From assembly GCF_002307355.1 (NCBI RefSeq), contig NZ_CP017481.1:2232001-2296000 (forward strand): a DNA stretch of 64,000 nucleotides, written 5' to 3'. The stretch's first letter is position 1, and every line of letters begins with the position of its first letter. The position numbers and the translations under genes are program-made. This document shows, piece after piece, positions 1 to 9,143 of the stretch. The notes under the pieces are model-generated. The model was not told where the DNA came from, searched no databases, and saw only the letters and a program-made list of their open reading frames with translations. The DNA is from Pectobacterium polaris (GTDB taxonomy: Bacteria; Pseudomonadota; Gammaproteobacteria; Enterobacterales; Enterobacteriaceae).

Positions 1-875
1 AGCTGCGCGACGGCTGGCGAGTAACCAGCTATTCGGGGCTTCAGCAACATGGTTCTGCCAGTGCGCAGGATCTGGTGCCGCGTCTGGATATTGAAGCGAT
101 AGGCGAGCGTCAGGAAGCGGACGAAACCCAACTAACACCGCATACGTTCCCGCGCGGCGCGAGTCCGGGCACGTTTTTGCATAGCCTGTTTGAAACGCTG
201 GATTTCACCCAGCCCGTTGAGGATGACTGGCTGGCCGAGCAGTTGCAGCTACAGGGATTTGAAGCGCACTGGCAACCCGTGTTAAAGGCGTGGATGGATA
301 CGCTGTTGCATACACCGCTTAATGAGCAAGGGATCGCGCTATCGGCGCTGGATAACGCCGATAAGCAGGCTGAATTACAGTTCTATATACCGATTGACGC
401 GCCAATACAGGCGGCGCAGCTCGATCGGCTGGCAAAGCATCACGATCCGCTATCAGCGCAGTGTCCGGCTCTCTCTTTCCAGCAGGTGAAAGGCATGCTG
501 AAAGGGTTTATCGATCTGGTGTTCCGCTGGGAAGGGCGTTATTACCTGCTGGACTATAAGTCCAATTGGCTCGGCCCTGATGCCAGTGCGTACACCCAAA
601 CGGCCATGATGCAGTCGATGGACGAACACCGCTATGACTTGCAATACCAGCTCTACACGCTGGCTTTGCACCGCTATCTACGTCATCGCATTGCGGATTA
701 TGACTATGAACGCCATTTTGGCGGGGTGTTTTATCTGTTTTTACGCGGCGTTGAAGCGTCTCACCCTGGCAATGGCATCTTTACTTTTCGCCCCTCTGCT
801 GAATTTGTTTTCGGGCTTGATGCGCTCTTTAAGGGAAAGACGCCTGATGATGCTGATACAGGAATGCCCTCATGA
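1..875 (+). CDS. recB: RecB, exodeoxyribonuclease V beta subunit, C-terminal part (5' end outside window)
   Basis: An open frame enters from the left edge and stops at TGA 873-875. RecB is the 3'-5' helicase and only nuclease of RecBCD, which resects double-strand breaks up to Chi. The visible part is the C-terminal nuclease domain: LLDYKSNWLG near 549-578 carries the Asp and Lys of the PD-(D/E)XK site, followed by QYQLYTLALHRYL. The stop overlaps the recD start in ATGA, as in a coupled recB-recD pair. Roughly 290 C-terminal residues are present; nothing looks damaged. Confidence 0.96.
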   Translation, partial: LRDGWRVTSYSGLQQHGSASAQDLVPRLDIEAIGERQEADETQLTPHTFPRGASPGTFLHSLFETLDFTQPVEDDWLAEQLQLQGFEAHWQPVLKAWMDTLLHTPLNEQGIALSALDNADKQAELQFYIPIDAPIQAAQLDRLAKHHDPLSAQCPALSFQQVKGMLKGFIDLVFRWEGRYYLLDYKSNWLGPDASAYTQTAMMQSMDEHRYDLQYQLYTLALHRYLRHRIADYDYERHFGGVFYLFLRGVEASHPGNGIFTFRPSAEFVFGLDALFKGKTPDDADTGMPS

Positions 876-2737
876 TTGCGTTACTTGAAACGGCACTGGC
901 GCGGCGGTTGCTGCGCCCGCTGGATGTTCAGTTCGCCAGAATGCTGGCAGATGAGACAAAGCCCGATTTGCTGTTGGCCGCCGCCTGCCTGAGTGCACAT
1001 TCGGGCGCGGGGCATGTGTGTTTACCGCTGGAGAATTTGCAGGCGCAGACGCTGTTTGACGGCCGCGAGCCTGAACTGGCGCAACAGCTGCTTGCGGCGG
1101 CAGGACTAAACACGGTTTCCGCATGGCGGCAGCGTTTACTAGTGTCCGATGCCGTCAGCGACGGCAGCCAGCCGACGCCGCTGGTGCTGCAAGGAGAAAA
1201 GCTGTATTTACAGCGTAGCTGGCAGAGTGAAGGCCGCGTGGCGCGGTTTATTGCCAGCGAGCGCGATACGATCCCCGCTGATGAACCCGCGATCCGAGCG
1301 GTTCTGGATCGGCTGTTTCCTGACGCAGGCGAAGAGATTAACTGGCAGAAGGTCGCCGCGGCTGTCGCCTTGACGCGCCGTATTGCGGTTATTTCCGGCG
1401 GGCCGGGAACGGGGAAAACCACGACGGTGGCCAAATTGCTGGCGGCGCTGATTGAGCTGAATACGGGAGAAACGTTACGTATTCAACTGGCGGCACCGAC
1501 TGGAAAAGCGGCTGCGCGGCTCACGGAGTCGCTGGGGCAGGCGCTGCACCGTCTTGCGGTGGATCCTCAACTGCGGGATGCGTTTCCGCAGGAAGCGACA
1601 ACGCTGCATCGTCTTTTGGGGGCGGTGACAGACAGCCAACGCCTGCGTCATCATCAGGACAACCCGCTGCATTTGGATGTGCTGATTGTGGACGAGGCGT
1701 CGATGGTCGATCTGCCGATGATGGCGAATGTGATCGCCGCGCTTCCGCCACACGCCAGAATTATCTTTCTGGGTGACCGCGATCAGCTAGCGTCCGTCGA
1801 GGCGGGTGCGGTGTTGGGCGATATCTGTCGTTTTGCCGAGGCTGGCTATAGCCGTGCGCGGGCGCAGCAATTGCAGCGACTGACGGGCTGTAAGCTCGAT
1901 GAAAGCGGCCCTGAAGGGCAATCGACGGTCAGTGACAGTATTTGTCTGTTACGCCGAAGCTACCGTTTCGATCCGCATTCCGGGATTGGCCAACTGGCGC
2001 TGGCGGTGAACGGCGGTGATGATGCGCGTGTGCGTGTGGTGCTGAACGGCGAGTTTGCCGATATCACCTGTAGCCCGTTAACCGAGACTGAAGAGTATCA
2101 GGCCATGCTGGCACAGTGCGTTGAAGGGTATCGTGATTATCTACAGCTTGTTGCGGCGGGATCCACGCCGGATGCCGTGCTGCTTGCTTTCCAGCGCTAT
2201 CGCCAGCTGTGCGCATTGCGCGAAGGACCATTTGGCGTAGCAGGGCTGAATCAGCGCATTGAGCAGGCTTTGCATCAGGCTGGGCTGATTCAGCGCAGCC
2301 GTAATCCGCTTAACCGCTGGTATCCCGGCCGACCGGTCATGATTGAACGTAACGATGCCGCATTGGGTCTGTTCAATGGGGATATCGGTATCGCCATGAT
2401 GGGAGACAACGGGGAACTGCGCGTATTTTTCCCGTTGCCAAATGGCGAAACCAAAGACGTTACGCCAAGCCGTCTGCCGCCGCATGAAACGGCCTATGCG
2501 ATGACGGTGCATAAATCACAGGGATCGGAGTTCGATCATACGGCGCTGGTGCTGCCGAACCACTATTTACCGGTGCTGACGCGAGAGCTGGTGTATACCG
2601 CCATCACGCGCGCGCGCCAGCGTTTGTCACTCTATACCGATGTCCGCATTCTCTGCCGGGCGGTGAAAACGCCAACGCAGCGCTATAGCGGCTTGGAAGA
2701 GAGAATTAGCGCACTGATGAATGGCGACACACCTTAA
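872..2737 (+). CDS. recD: RecD, exodeoxyribonuclease V alpha subunit (5'-3' helicase)
   Basis: 621 residues, close to the usual length of about 610. RecD is the fast 5'-3' superfamily 1 helicase motor of RecBCD. Motifs seen are Walker A GGPGTGKTT at residues 176-184, Walker B DEASMVDLP from residue 274, and helicase motif VHKSQGSEF at 546-554, with the C-terminal TAITRARQRL block. The start overlaps the recB stop by four bases, so translation is probably coupled. In E. coli argA follows recD directly; here two unrelated genes intervene. Confidence 0.97.
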   Translation: MIALLETALARRLLRPLDVQFARMLADETKPDLLLAAACLSAHSGAGHVCLPLENLQAQTLFDGREPELAQQLLAAAGLNTVSAWRQRLLVSDAVSDGSQPTPLVLQGEKLYLQRSWQSEGRVARFIASERDTIPADEPAIRAVLDRLFPDAGEEINWQKVAAAVALTRRIAVISGGPGTGKTTTVAKLLAALIELNTGETLRIQLAAPTGKAAARLTESLGQALHRLAVDPQLRDAFPQEATTLHRLLGAVTDSQRLRHHQDNPLHLDVLIVDEASMVDLPMMANVIAALPPHARIIFLGDRDQLASVEAGAVLGDICRFAEAGYSRARAQQLQRLTGCKLDESGPEGQSTVSDSICLLRRSYRFDPHSGIGQLALAVNGGDDARVRVVLNGEFADITCSPLTETEEYQAMLAQCVEGYRDYLQLVAAGSTPDAVLLAFQRYRQLCALREGPFGVAGLNQRIEQALHQAGLIQRSRNPLNRWYPGRPVMIERNDAALGLFNGDIGIAMMGDNGELRVFFPLPNGETKDVTPSRLPPHETAYAMTVHKSQGSEFDHTALVLPNHYLPVLTRELVYTAITRARQRLSLYTDVRILCRAVKTPTQRYSGLEERISALMNGDTP

Positions 2738-2813
2738 ATCATTGGCGTTGCAGACTGGCAAGGCCCACGGCGGGCCGAGTCGGTAAGTGCAATCAAATGT
2801 GATGAATAGAATG

Positions 2814-3836
2814 TCAGGCAGACTCGCGTTCAATCAGCGAAAAACCTATATCCATGATGGGGGAGGGTACGCTCTTCCCCTCAATCTTTTCTGCCAACAT
2901 TGCCGCTGCATCGGTGCCGATCTTCCAGCGATCGACCCTGACGGTGGTAATCGTCGGTTTGCTGTGGGCGGCGAAATCGAGATCGCCAAATCCCATGACT
3001 GCCAGTTGCTCCGGCACCGCTAATCCTCTGGCAGCCGCTTCGATCATCACACCTTGCGCCAGCGTATCGGAACTGCAAATGATGGCATCAAAAATGTCGC
3101 CATTAGCCAGAAGTTCACTCAGCCCTTGTCGCCCTAACGCCAGCGTTGCAGGCCACGGGGCGATGGCTTCACGCACGTAGCTTTCCGGCTGTTTTTGTAT
3201 GACGTCGTAAATGCCTTTCTTACGTAATCCGGCACGAGCGTCTTCGGTCCAGACAAGGCCAAAGCGCGAATGTCCTTTACCCAGCAAATAGTGGCCGATG
3301 GCGTTCCCGATGCTTTCATGGGAAAAACCGACCAGCATATCGAGCGGCGTCGGGGTGAGATCCCAGATTTCTACCACGGGGATCGTGGCGTTGAGCAGGA
3401 GACGTTTGAGTTCGGGCGTGTGGTGAATACCGGTGAGAACGATCCCGTCCGGGCGACGAGAAAGCAGAGTGGCGACAATCTCTGCCTCGGATTCATTGGT
3501 ATAGCCAGCGACGCACAACAGCATGTGGTAGCCGCGTGCGGCCAGCTCATCGCTGATCGCCTGAACGGTATCAACGAACATATTGTTATTGATTTGCGGC
3601 ACAACGACGGCGATCAGCTTACTGCGTCGGGAGGCGAGCCCGCCCGCTAACATATTGGGGATATAACCCGTGGCACGGACCGCTTCCATCACCTTGTTCA
3701 CGGTTTCTGCACGAACAATCTTCGGATTGTTCAACGCGCGGCTGACGGTCATGGGCGAAATGCCTGCGGCACGCGCCACATCTTCAAGCGTGGGAGCACG
3801 TGGCGGCATGCTGCTGGCGTTCTTATCGCGTTTCAA
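2814..3836 (-). CDS. LacI-family transcriptional regulator, probably of hexarate use
   Basis: 340 residues. The N-terminus has a LacI-type helix-turn-helix (TLEDVARAAGISPMTVSRAL, about residues 16-35) and a hinge helix, followed by a periplasmic-binding-protein-like sensor domain starting at KLIAVVVPQINNN. It resembles the GntR (gluconate repressor) subgroup. It is divergent from the talarate/galactarate dehydratase gene across 326 bp containing a perfect 14-bp palindrome with a CG centre, typical of LacI operators. Control of that dehydratase by a sugar acid is inferred from position; the effector is unknown. Confidence 0.88.
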   Translation of the reverse strand: MKRDKNASSMPPRAPTLEDVARAAGISPMTVSRALNNPKIVRAETVNKVMEAVRATGYIPNMLAGGLASRRSKLIAVVVPQINNNMFVDTVQAISDELAARGYHMLLCVAGYTNESEAEIVATLLSRRPDGIVLTGIHHTPELKRLLLNATIPVVEIWDLTPTPLDMLVGFSHESIGNAIGHYLLGKGHSRFGLVWTEDARAGLRKKGIYDVIQKQPESYVREAIAPWPATLALGRQGLSELLANGDIFDAIICSSDTLAQGVMIEAAARGLAVPEQLAVMGFGDLDFAAHSKPTITTVRVDRWKIGTDAAAMLAEKIEGKSVPSPIMDIGFSLIERESA

Positions 3837-4013
3837 TCACGGGTTCCCTTCTGAGGCTGCGCGCATATTCACATGTCGCTGGATTATCGTTGATGGTACA
3901 TCGGTTTACCAGTCGCCTGTGTTTCTGACAACCTGCCGAATTGTCTCGCTTTTTCGGGCTGGCCCAAGAGCTGGCTAGGCGGTATTTCTGCTGTATCCTC
4001 TAACTTTTTGTGG

Positions 4014-4027
4014 TGATTGCGCAATCA
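4014..4027. promoter_or_regulatory. Predicted LacI-family operator, perfect palindrome
   Basis: TGATTGCGCAATCA is a perfect 14-bp palindrome with a central CG step, lying in the 326-bp region between the divergent LacI-type regulator and the dehydratase gene. A second, imperfect copy lies 119 bp downstream. Assignment to the neighbouring regulator is inference from position and symmetry. Apart from the two sites, this intergenic region shows only AT-rich DNA. Confidence 0.6.
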
Positions 4028-4132
4028 TTAATTTTGTCTCTTGATGGACGGTTTTATCGTGATAATGATTATTATGTGATCTGCATTGCATGTTTTTTCT
4101 TCATTTATCGCTATCTTCCTTCTGTTTATGAA

Positions 4133-4146
4133 TGTTAGCGCAATCA
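4133..4146. promoter_or_regulatory. Predicted second operator copy upstream of the dehydratase
   Basis: TGTTAGCGCAATCA keeps the GCAATCA half of the 4014-4027 palindrome exactly, with two mismatches in the other half. It ends 16 bp before the dehydratase ATG, just upstream of the GAGG ribosome-binding site, where bound repressor would block transcription. Confidence 0.5.
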
Positions 4147-4162
4147 TTTTACGAGGTAAGAC

Positions 4163-5359
4163 ATGACCATCAGTGCAAATTCAGCAGCAGTTAGCTATGC
4201 AAAAGTCACGAACGTCAGGACGGCTGCCGAGTCGGGCGATCGAATCGAATGGGTAAAACTCTCTCTGGCGTTTTTGCCGCTGGCAACGCCGGTTAGTGAT
4301 GCGAAAGTACTGACCGGAAGGCAGAAACCCCTGACCGAAGTCGCCATTATTTTTGCGGAAATCCGCAGTCGTGATGGGTTTGAAGGGGTCGGGTTCAGCT
4401 ACTCCAAACGGGCGGGTGGACAGGGCATTTATGCCCACGCGAAAGAGATTGCGGATAACCTGTTGGGTGAAGATCCGAACGATATCGATAAGATCTACAC
4501 CAAGCTGCTGTGGGCTGGCGCATCGGTTGGCCGCAGTGGAATGGCGGTACAGGCGATTTCTCCGCTCGATATCGCGCTGTGGGACATGAAGGCCAAGCGC
4601 GCGGGTCTGCCTCTGTCGAAGCTGTTGGGCTCACACCGTGATTCCGTGCAGTGTTACAACACTTCCGGCGGCTTCCTGCACACGCCATTGGATCAGGTAT
4701 TAAAAAATGTCGTGATCTCCCGTGAAAGCGGCATCGGTGGGATCAAACTGAAAGTCGGGCAGCCGAATACAGCGGAGGATATTCGTCGTCTCACGGCGGT
4801 GCGTGAAGCGCTGGGAGAGGATTTTCCGCTGATGGTGGATGCCAATCAGCAATGGGATCGCGAAACGGCGATTCGGATGGGCAGAAAGATGGAGGCCTTT
4901 AACCTGATCTGGATTGAAGAACCGCTGGATGCCTACGATGTGGAAGGCCATGCGGCGCTGACGGCCGCGCTGGATACGCCGATTGCGACTGGCGAGATGC
5001 TGACCAGCTTCCGCGAGCATGAACAGCTGATCCTCGGTAACGCCAGTGATTTCGTCCAGCCGGATGCACCGCGCGTGGGCGGGATTTCGCCTTTCCTGAA
5101 AATCATGGATTTAGCTGCTAAGCACGGTCGTAAACTGGCACCGCATTTTGCGATGGAAGTGCATTTGCATCTGGCTGCGGCCTATCCAATTGAACCCTGG
5201 CTGGAACACTTCGAGTGGCTGAATCCGCTCTTCAACGAGCAGCTAGAGCTGCGCGATGGTCGCATGTGGGTATCCGATCGTCTGGGACTAGGATTTACGC
5301 TGAGTGAACAAGCAAGGAAGTGGACAACACTAAGCTGTGAGTTTGGCAAGCAGCCATAA
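4163..5359 (+). CDS. L-talarate/galactarate dehydratase, enolase superfamily
   Basis: 398 residues, matching from memory the Salmonella L-talarate/galactarate dehydratase almost end to end. It belongs to the mandelate racemase group of the enolase superfamily and dehydrates hexaric acids to 5-keto-4-deoxy-D-glucarate. Visible active-site features are the KxK motif (K195, K197), DANQQW with the first metal-binding Asp near 226, EEPLDA near 252, GEML near 278, DAPRVGG and PHFAMEVH with the catalytic His near 328. GAGG lies seven bases before the ATG. No transporter or aldolase gene is adjacent, so the rest of the pathway must be encoded elsewhere. Confidence 0.93.
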   Translation: MTISANSAAVSYAKVTNVRTAAESGDRIEWVKLSLAFLPLATPVSDAKVLTGRQKPLTEVAIIFAEIRSRDGFEGVGFSYSKRAGGQGIYAHAKEIADNLLGEDPNDIDKIYTKLLWAGASVGRSGMAVQAISPLDIALWDMKAKRAGLPLSKLLGSHRDSVQCYNTSGGFLHTPLDQVLKNVVISRESGIGGIKLKVGQPNTAEDIRRLTAVREALGEDFPLMVDANQQWDRETAIRMGRKMEAFNLIWIEEPLDAYDVEGHAALTAALDTPIATGEMLTSFREHEQLILGNASDFVQPDAPRVGGISPFLKIMDLAAKHGRKLAPHFAMEVHLHLAAAYPIEPWLEHFEWLNPLFNEQLELRDGRMWVSDRLGLGFTLSEQARKWTTLSCEFGKQP

Positions 5360-5393
5360 GCAGATGAAAACATCGTGAGCGAATGAAAACAGC

Positions 5394-5417
5394 GTGGCCG
5401 ATTTTACGATCGGCCAC
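5394..5417. terminator. Stem-loop between convergent dehydratase and argA genes
   Basis: GTGGCCGAT and ATCGGCCAC form a perfect 9-bp stem around TTTACG. There is no clear T run on either side, so it may be a weak or bidirectional terminator. Confidence 0.45.
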
Positions 5418-5442
5418 GAGAAGCGTTATCGAGTTGAATAAC

Positions 5443-6768
5443 TCAGAGATCCAGCACCAGAATCTTCGAGCGACGCTGGTAGTTATACAGCGCCTGCTTT
5501 TTCTTCGGCAGCATTTCCACTTCGGCAGGTAAAAAGCCGCGTTCCTGGAACCAGTGGATGCTGTGCGTCGTCAGCACGAACAGCTTTTGCAGACCCTGCT
5601 GACGCGCCTGAGCAGCAACGCGCAGTAACAGCATATCGCCGCGTGATGAGCTGCGGTAATCTGGGTGAACCGCGACGCAGGCCATTTCGCCGATGCTTTC
5701 TTCCGGGAACGGATAAAGCGCGGCGCAGGCGATAGTCAGGTTATCGCGTACCACGACGGTGAATTTGTCGATCTCCATTTCCAACTGCTCACGCGAGCGT
5801 CTGACCAGAATACCTTGCTCTTCCAGCGGGCGAATCAGCTCCAGAATACCGCCAATGTCATTGATGGTCGCCCGGCGAACTTGCTCGGCGCTTTCCATCA
5901 CGATCTGCGTACCGATGCCGTCGCGTGAGAACAGTTCTTGCAGCAGCGCGCCGTCGTCCTGATAGCTGATCAGGTGGCTACGGCGTACGCCGCTGCGGCA
6001 GGCTTTGACCGCGCCGCGCAGGAATCGGACCGTACCCGAATGGTAATCGCCAGTCTGTTCCAGCGCATCAATACGCTGCTGTGCATCGTCGGGGAACAGC
6101 TCGGAAATGATGTTGCCTTCTTCATTGGTCACTCCCTGCGAGGAGCAGAAACCGATCATTTTTTCCGCTTTCAGCTTAATAGCGAGCTGGGTCGCGACCT
6201 CTTCCGAGGTTAAATTGAAACTTTCACCAGTGACTGAAACCGCAACCGGACCGAGCAGCACAATGGCACCGCTATTCAGCTGGCGGTGAACGGCTTCTTC
6301 ATCAATGCGGCGAATACGGCCGCTGTGGCAATAGTCCACACCGTCATCCACGCCAAGCGGCTGCGCGATAATAAAGTTACCGCTGACGACATTAATGTGG
6401 GCGCCTTGCAGCGGCGTGTTGTTCAGGCTCATCGACAGCCGGGCGGTGATGTCCAACTGCAACATTCCTGCTGCCTGCTTGACCAGCTCCAGCGTGGTGC
6501 TGTCGGTGATGCGGGTGTTTTTATGGTAGAGAGGCTCGTAGTGATGCGTTGTCAGGTTGGCATCGATCTGGGGACGAGCGCCATAAACGACCACCAGCTT
6601 GATCCCCAGACTGTGTAGCAGCCCGATATCATTTACGATGCTAGAGAAGTTGGCATGTTCAATGGCTTCGCCACCTAACATGATGACAAACGTTTTGCCG
6701 CGGTGGGCATTGATATAGGGAACTGAATGGCGGAAGCCCTGAACCAGTTCTGTACTCCGTTCCTTCAC
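5443..6768 (-). CDS. argA: N-acetylglutamate synthase ArgA
   Basis: First step of arginine biosynthesis: acetyl-CoA plus glutamate to N-acetylglutamate. The N-terminal amino-acid-kinase-like domain ([23 protein letters not shown]) senses arginine; the C-terminal GNAT domain ([19 protein letters not shown]) is catalytic. I place the start at GTG 6768 (441 residues, VKERSTEL), as in other enterobacterial ArgA. An ATG six codons upstream would lie inside an ArgR operator. Paired ARG boxes directly upstream indicate arginine repression. Confidence 0.96.
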   Translation of the reverse strand: MKERSTELVQGFRHSVPYINAHRGKTFVIMLGGEAIEHANFSSIVNDIGLLHSLGIKLVVVYGARPQIDANLTTHHYEPLYHKNTRITDSTTLELVKQAAGMLQLDITARLSMSLNNTPLQGAHINVVSGNFIIAQPLGVDDGVDYCHSGRIRRIDEEAVHRQLNSGAIVLLGPVAVSVTGESFNLTSEEVATQLAIKLKAEKMIGFCSSQGVTNEEGNIISELFPDDAQQRIDALEQTGDYHSGTVRFLRGAVKACRSGVRRSHLISYQDDGALLQELFSRDGIGTQIVMESAEQVRRATINDIGGILELIRPLEEQGILVRRSREQLEMEIDKFTVVVRDNLTIACAALYPFPEESIGEMACVAVHPDYRSSSRGDMLLLRVAAQARQQGLQKLFVLTTHSIHWFQERGFLPAEVEMLPKKKQALYNYQRRSKILVLDL

Positions 6769-6779
6769 TGCGAGCCCTC

Positions 6780-6818
6780 TTTGCATTTTTATTCGTAATT
6801 TCTGTATTTTTATTCTTT
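6780..6818. promoter_or_regulatory. Tandem ARG boxes (ArgR operator) of argA
   Basis: Two 18-bp boxes, 6780-6797 and 6801-6818, have cores TGCATTTTTATTCG and TGTATTTTTATTCT, close to the ARG-box core TGAATWWWWATTCA. They are separated by exactly 3 bp, the standard spacing for a hexameric ArgR operator. They lie immediately upstream of the GTG start of argA. Confidence 0.8.
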
Positions 6819-7046
6819 ATGACGTAAAAGGCAAGAGGAAGTATTAACCAGAAAAGCGAGGATTAATGCTTCAAATTTATGATATCCGCCTGTTATAAGG
6901 CTTGCACTGGATTTTTGCATGACAGCATGGAACAGATTCGTTAAAGTTTTTGACAATTTTTACCTTTATTCATTTTTTAATGGCCTATCCAGCGCATTCG
7001 CAGCACAACAATGCAGGATAGCGCACAGCAATCAGATCGGAGTGGC

Positions 7047-8291
7047 ATGTCTCATTCGAATCATCATCTGACTCGACGGCGTCTATTACAAAGCGCAGCA
7101 GCAACCTGGCTGTTAAGCGTAAGTGGTGTAGGAATAGCGGCGACAACGCAGGTCGTTGCCGTGCGCGTCTGGCCGTCCTCCGCCTATACCCGCGTCACGC
7201 TGGAATCCAATCACCCGCTGAAATATAAACAGTTTAGTCTGAGTAATCCTGAACGCATCGTGGTGGATATCGAAAATGTTCATCTGAACAGCGTACTGAA
7301 GGAGATCGCCAGCCAGTTTAAGTCAGATAACGATCCGCTGATTAAAGAAGCGCGCATCGGCCAGTTCGATAAAACCACGGTGCGCTTGGTGTTGGAGCTT
7401 AAGCAGCAGGCGACGACCAAAGTCTTTACGCTGGGGCCGGTGGCTGAATTCAAGCACCGACTGGTACTGGATTTGTATCCTGCGGCAGGGCGCTACGACA
7501 ACGAAGAAGATCCGCTGCTGGCGCTGTTGGAGGATTATAACAAAGGCGATCTGGAACGTACGCTGCCAGCAGAAGCGCCGAAAGCCGGGAAAGCCGGGCG
7601 GGATCGTCCGCTGATTATCATGCTCGATCCCGGTCACGGCGGTGAAGATCCCGGCGCGATTGGCAAGAATAAAACGCGCGAGAAAGACATCGTGCTGCAA
7701 ATCGCCCGCCGCCTGCGCAAGCTGATCGATAATGAATCCAACATGAAAGCGTATATGACGCGTAATGAAGATGTGTTCATTCCGCTGCGCGTGCGGGTGG
7801 CGAAAGCGCGTAAGCAGCGTGCCGATCTGTTCATTTCGATTCATGCGGATGCGTTTACCAATCGATCGGCAAGAGGATCGTCGGTTTTTGCCCTGTCGAA
7901 GAAAGGCGCAACCAGTACCGCTGCCAGATTTCTGGCGGAGACCCAGAACGAATCGGATTTGATCGGTGGTGTGAGCATGAGCGGCGATCGCTATCTGGAT
8001 CACACCATGTTCGATCTGGTGCAGACCGTGACGATTGGCGACAGCTTGAAGTTTGGTAAAGAGATCCTGACCCGGCTGGGCAGGGTGAATCGTCTGCATA
8101 AAAACAGCGTCGATCAGGCCGGATTTGCGGTACTGAAAGCGCCGGATATTCCGTCTGTTCTGGTTGAGACTGCGTTTATCAGTAATCTGGAAGAAGAGCG
8201 CAAGCTGCGCACCAGTCATTTCCAGCAGCAAATTGCGGAATCCATTTTTGCAGGCATTAAAGCCTACTTTGCCAGTCAGGCTGAGCGGTAG
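7047..8291 (+). CDS. amiC: N-acetylmuramoyl-L-alanine amidase AmiC (Tat-exported, septal)
   Basis: Zinc amidase that splits septal peptidoglycan during daughter-cell separation. The start at 7047 gives 414 residues, is preceded by GGAG, and begins with a twin-arginine signal (RRRLLQ, residues 10-15). An AMIN domain that targets the septum (about 32-140) precedes the Amidase_3 domain, whose zinc site starts at D194-P-G-H197 ([13 protein letters not shown]); a second zinc region includes SIHADAF and [10 protein letters not shown]. An ATG 12 codons upstream is in frame but would put extra residues before the Tat signal. ArgA is divergent. Confidence 0.95.
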   Translation: MSHSNHHLTRRRLLQSAAATWLLSVSGVGIAATTQVVAVRVWPSSAYTRVTLESNHPLKYKQFSLSNPERIVVDIENVHLNSVLKEIASQFKSDNDPLIKEARIGQFDKTTVRLVLELKQQATTKVFTLGPVAEFKHRLVLDLYPAAGRYDNEEDPLLALLEDYNKGDLERTLPAEAPKAGKAGRDRPLIIMLDPGHGGEDPGAIGKNKTREKDIVLQIARRLRKLIDNESNMKAYMTRNEDVFIPLRVRVAKARKQRADLFISIHADAFTNRSARGSSVFALSKKGATSTAARFLAETQNESDLIGGVSMSGDRYLDHTMFDLVQTVTIGDSLKFGKEILTRLGRVNRLHKNSVDQAGFAVLKAPDIPSVLVETAFISNLEEERKLRTSHFQQQIAESIFAGIKAYFASQAER

Positions 8292-8320
8292 TTGATGTTT
8301 GCGATGTAGCACGTGCGATG

Positions 8321-8341
8321 ACCGCGCCTAACTGGCGCGGT
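8321..8341 (+). terminator. Possible amiC terminator hairpin
   Basis: ACCGCGCC and GGCGCGGT form a perfect 8-bp stem with loop TAACT, 30 bp after the amiC stop. No U tract follows, so intrinsic termination is uncertain. Confidence 0.35.
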
Positions 8342-8384
8342 TCAGAAGGAAGATGTCTGGGACAGTAGAAACAAATAATGCGTA

Positions 8385-8415
8385 AAAAACAAAAAAGCAC
8401 CCGTTAAGGTGCTTT
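8385..8415 (-). terminator. Intrinsic terminator of the tRNA-fMet operon
   Basis: On the minus strand AAAGCACC and GGTGCTTT form an 8-bp stem followed by a T-rich run (complement of 8385-8396). It lies about 63 bp past the last tRNA gene, in the right orientation to end that transcript. Confidence 0.8.
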
Positions 8416-8478
8416 ATCGCTGAGTTCTTAATCGAAAAAAAGTTAATCGAACAGAACGTAATGAAAGAGAGTCTTAAT

Positions 8479-8555
<77 letters not shown>

Positions 8556-8627
8556 TCCGTACTAGCTTATTTGCTACTGACTCTCTTTTACTGCTTCCAC
8601 TTTTCTTGATGGACGACTCACATCAAT

Positions 8628-8704
<77 letters not shown>

Positions 8705-8775
8705 TCCGTACTAACTTTTTACTACTGACAACCTTTTACTGCGTTCACTTCTCTTGATGGACGACTCACATCAAT

Positions 8776-8852
<77 letters not shown>

Positions 8853-8865
8853 TCCGTGGATGCGC

Positions 8866-8893
8866 ACTATACTCTCCATGAACATTGATGCAA
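8866..8893 (-). promoter_or_regulatory. Predicted sigma-70 promoter of the tRNA-fMet operon
   Basis: On the minus strand TTGCAT (complement of 8888-8893), a 16-bp spacer, and TATAGT (complement of 8866-8871) precede the tRNA genes. The GCGC just after the -10 box fits a stringently controlled tRNA promoter. Confidence 0.65.
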
Positions 8894-8931
8894 CCTATTT
8901 CTGTAAAAAACGCGGCATTGAGCTGTCAGGT

Positions 8932-8971
8932 GATTGATTTACCACCGGATGGATTGATTTATCACCGAATG
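8932..8971. repeat. Two adjacent 20-bp direct repeats in the tRNA-mltA gap
   Basis: 8932-8951 and 8952-8971 match at 18 of 20 positions (gattgattta-ccaccggatg type). The function is unknown. The rest of the 291-bp gap before mltA shows no gene. Confidence 0.8.
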
Positions 8972-9143
8972 GGTGGCTTTGTGAACGTAATACGACGATT
9001 AACAGAAAAATAGATTTTTACGATGCCGTGTGCCGAGCAGCATACGCTTGACCCGTGGATTTATGTGCTCTCCCATTCCTTTCTCGATAGCCGTTTGTTA
9101 TCGTTCGACGGTAAATTTTTTGATGTAAAAAGCGAGCGAAAAG

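Noticed and set aside
7323..8312. Long minus-strand open frame opposite amiC
   Set aside because: A His/Arg-rich shadow of a clear amiC coding frame, without a ribosome-binding site or family motifs.
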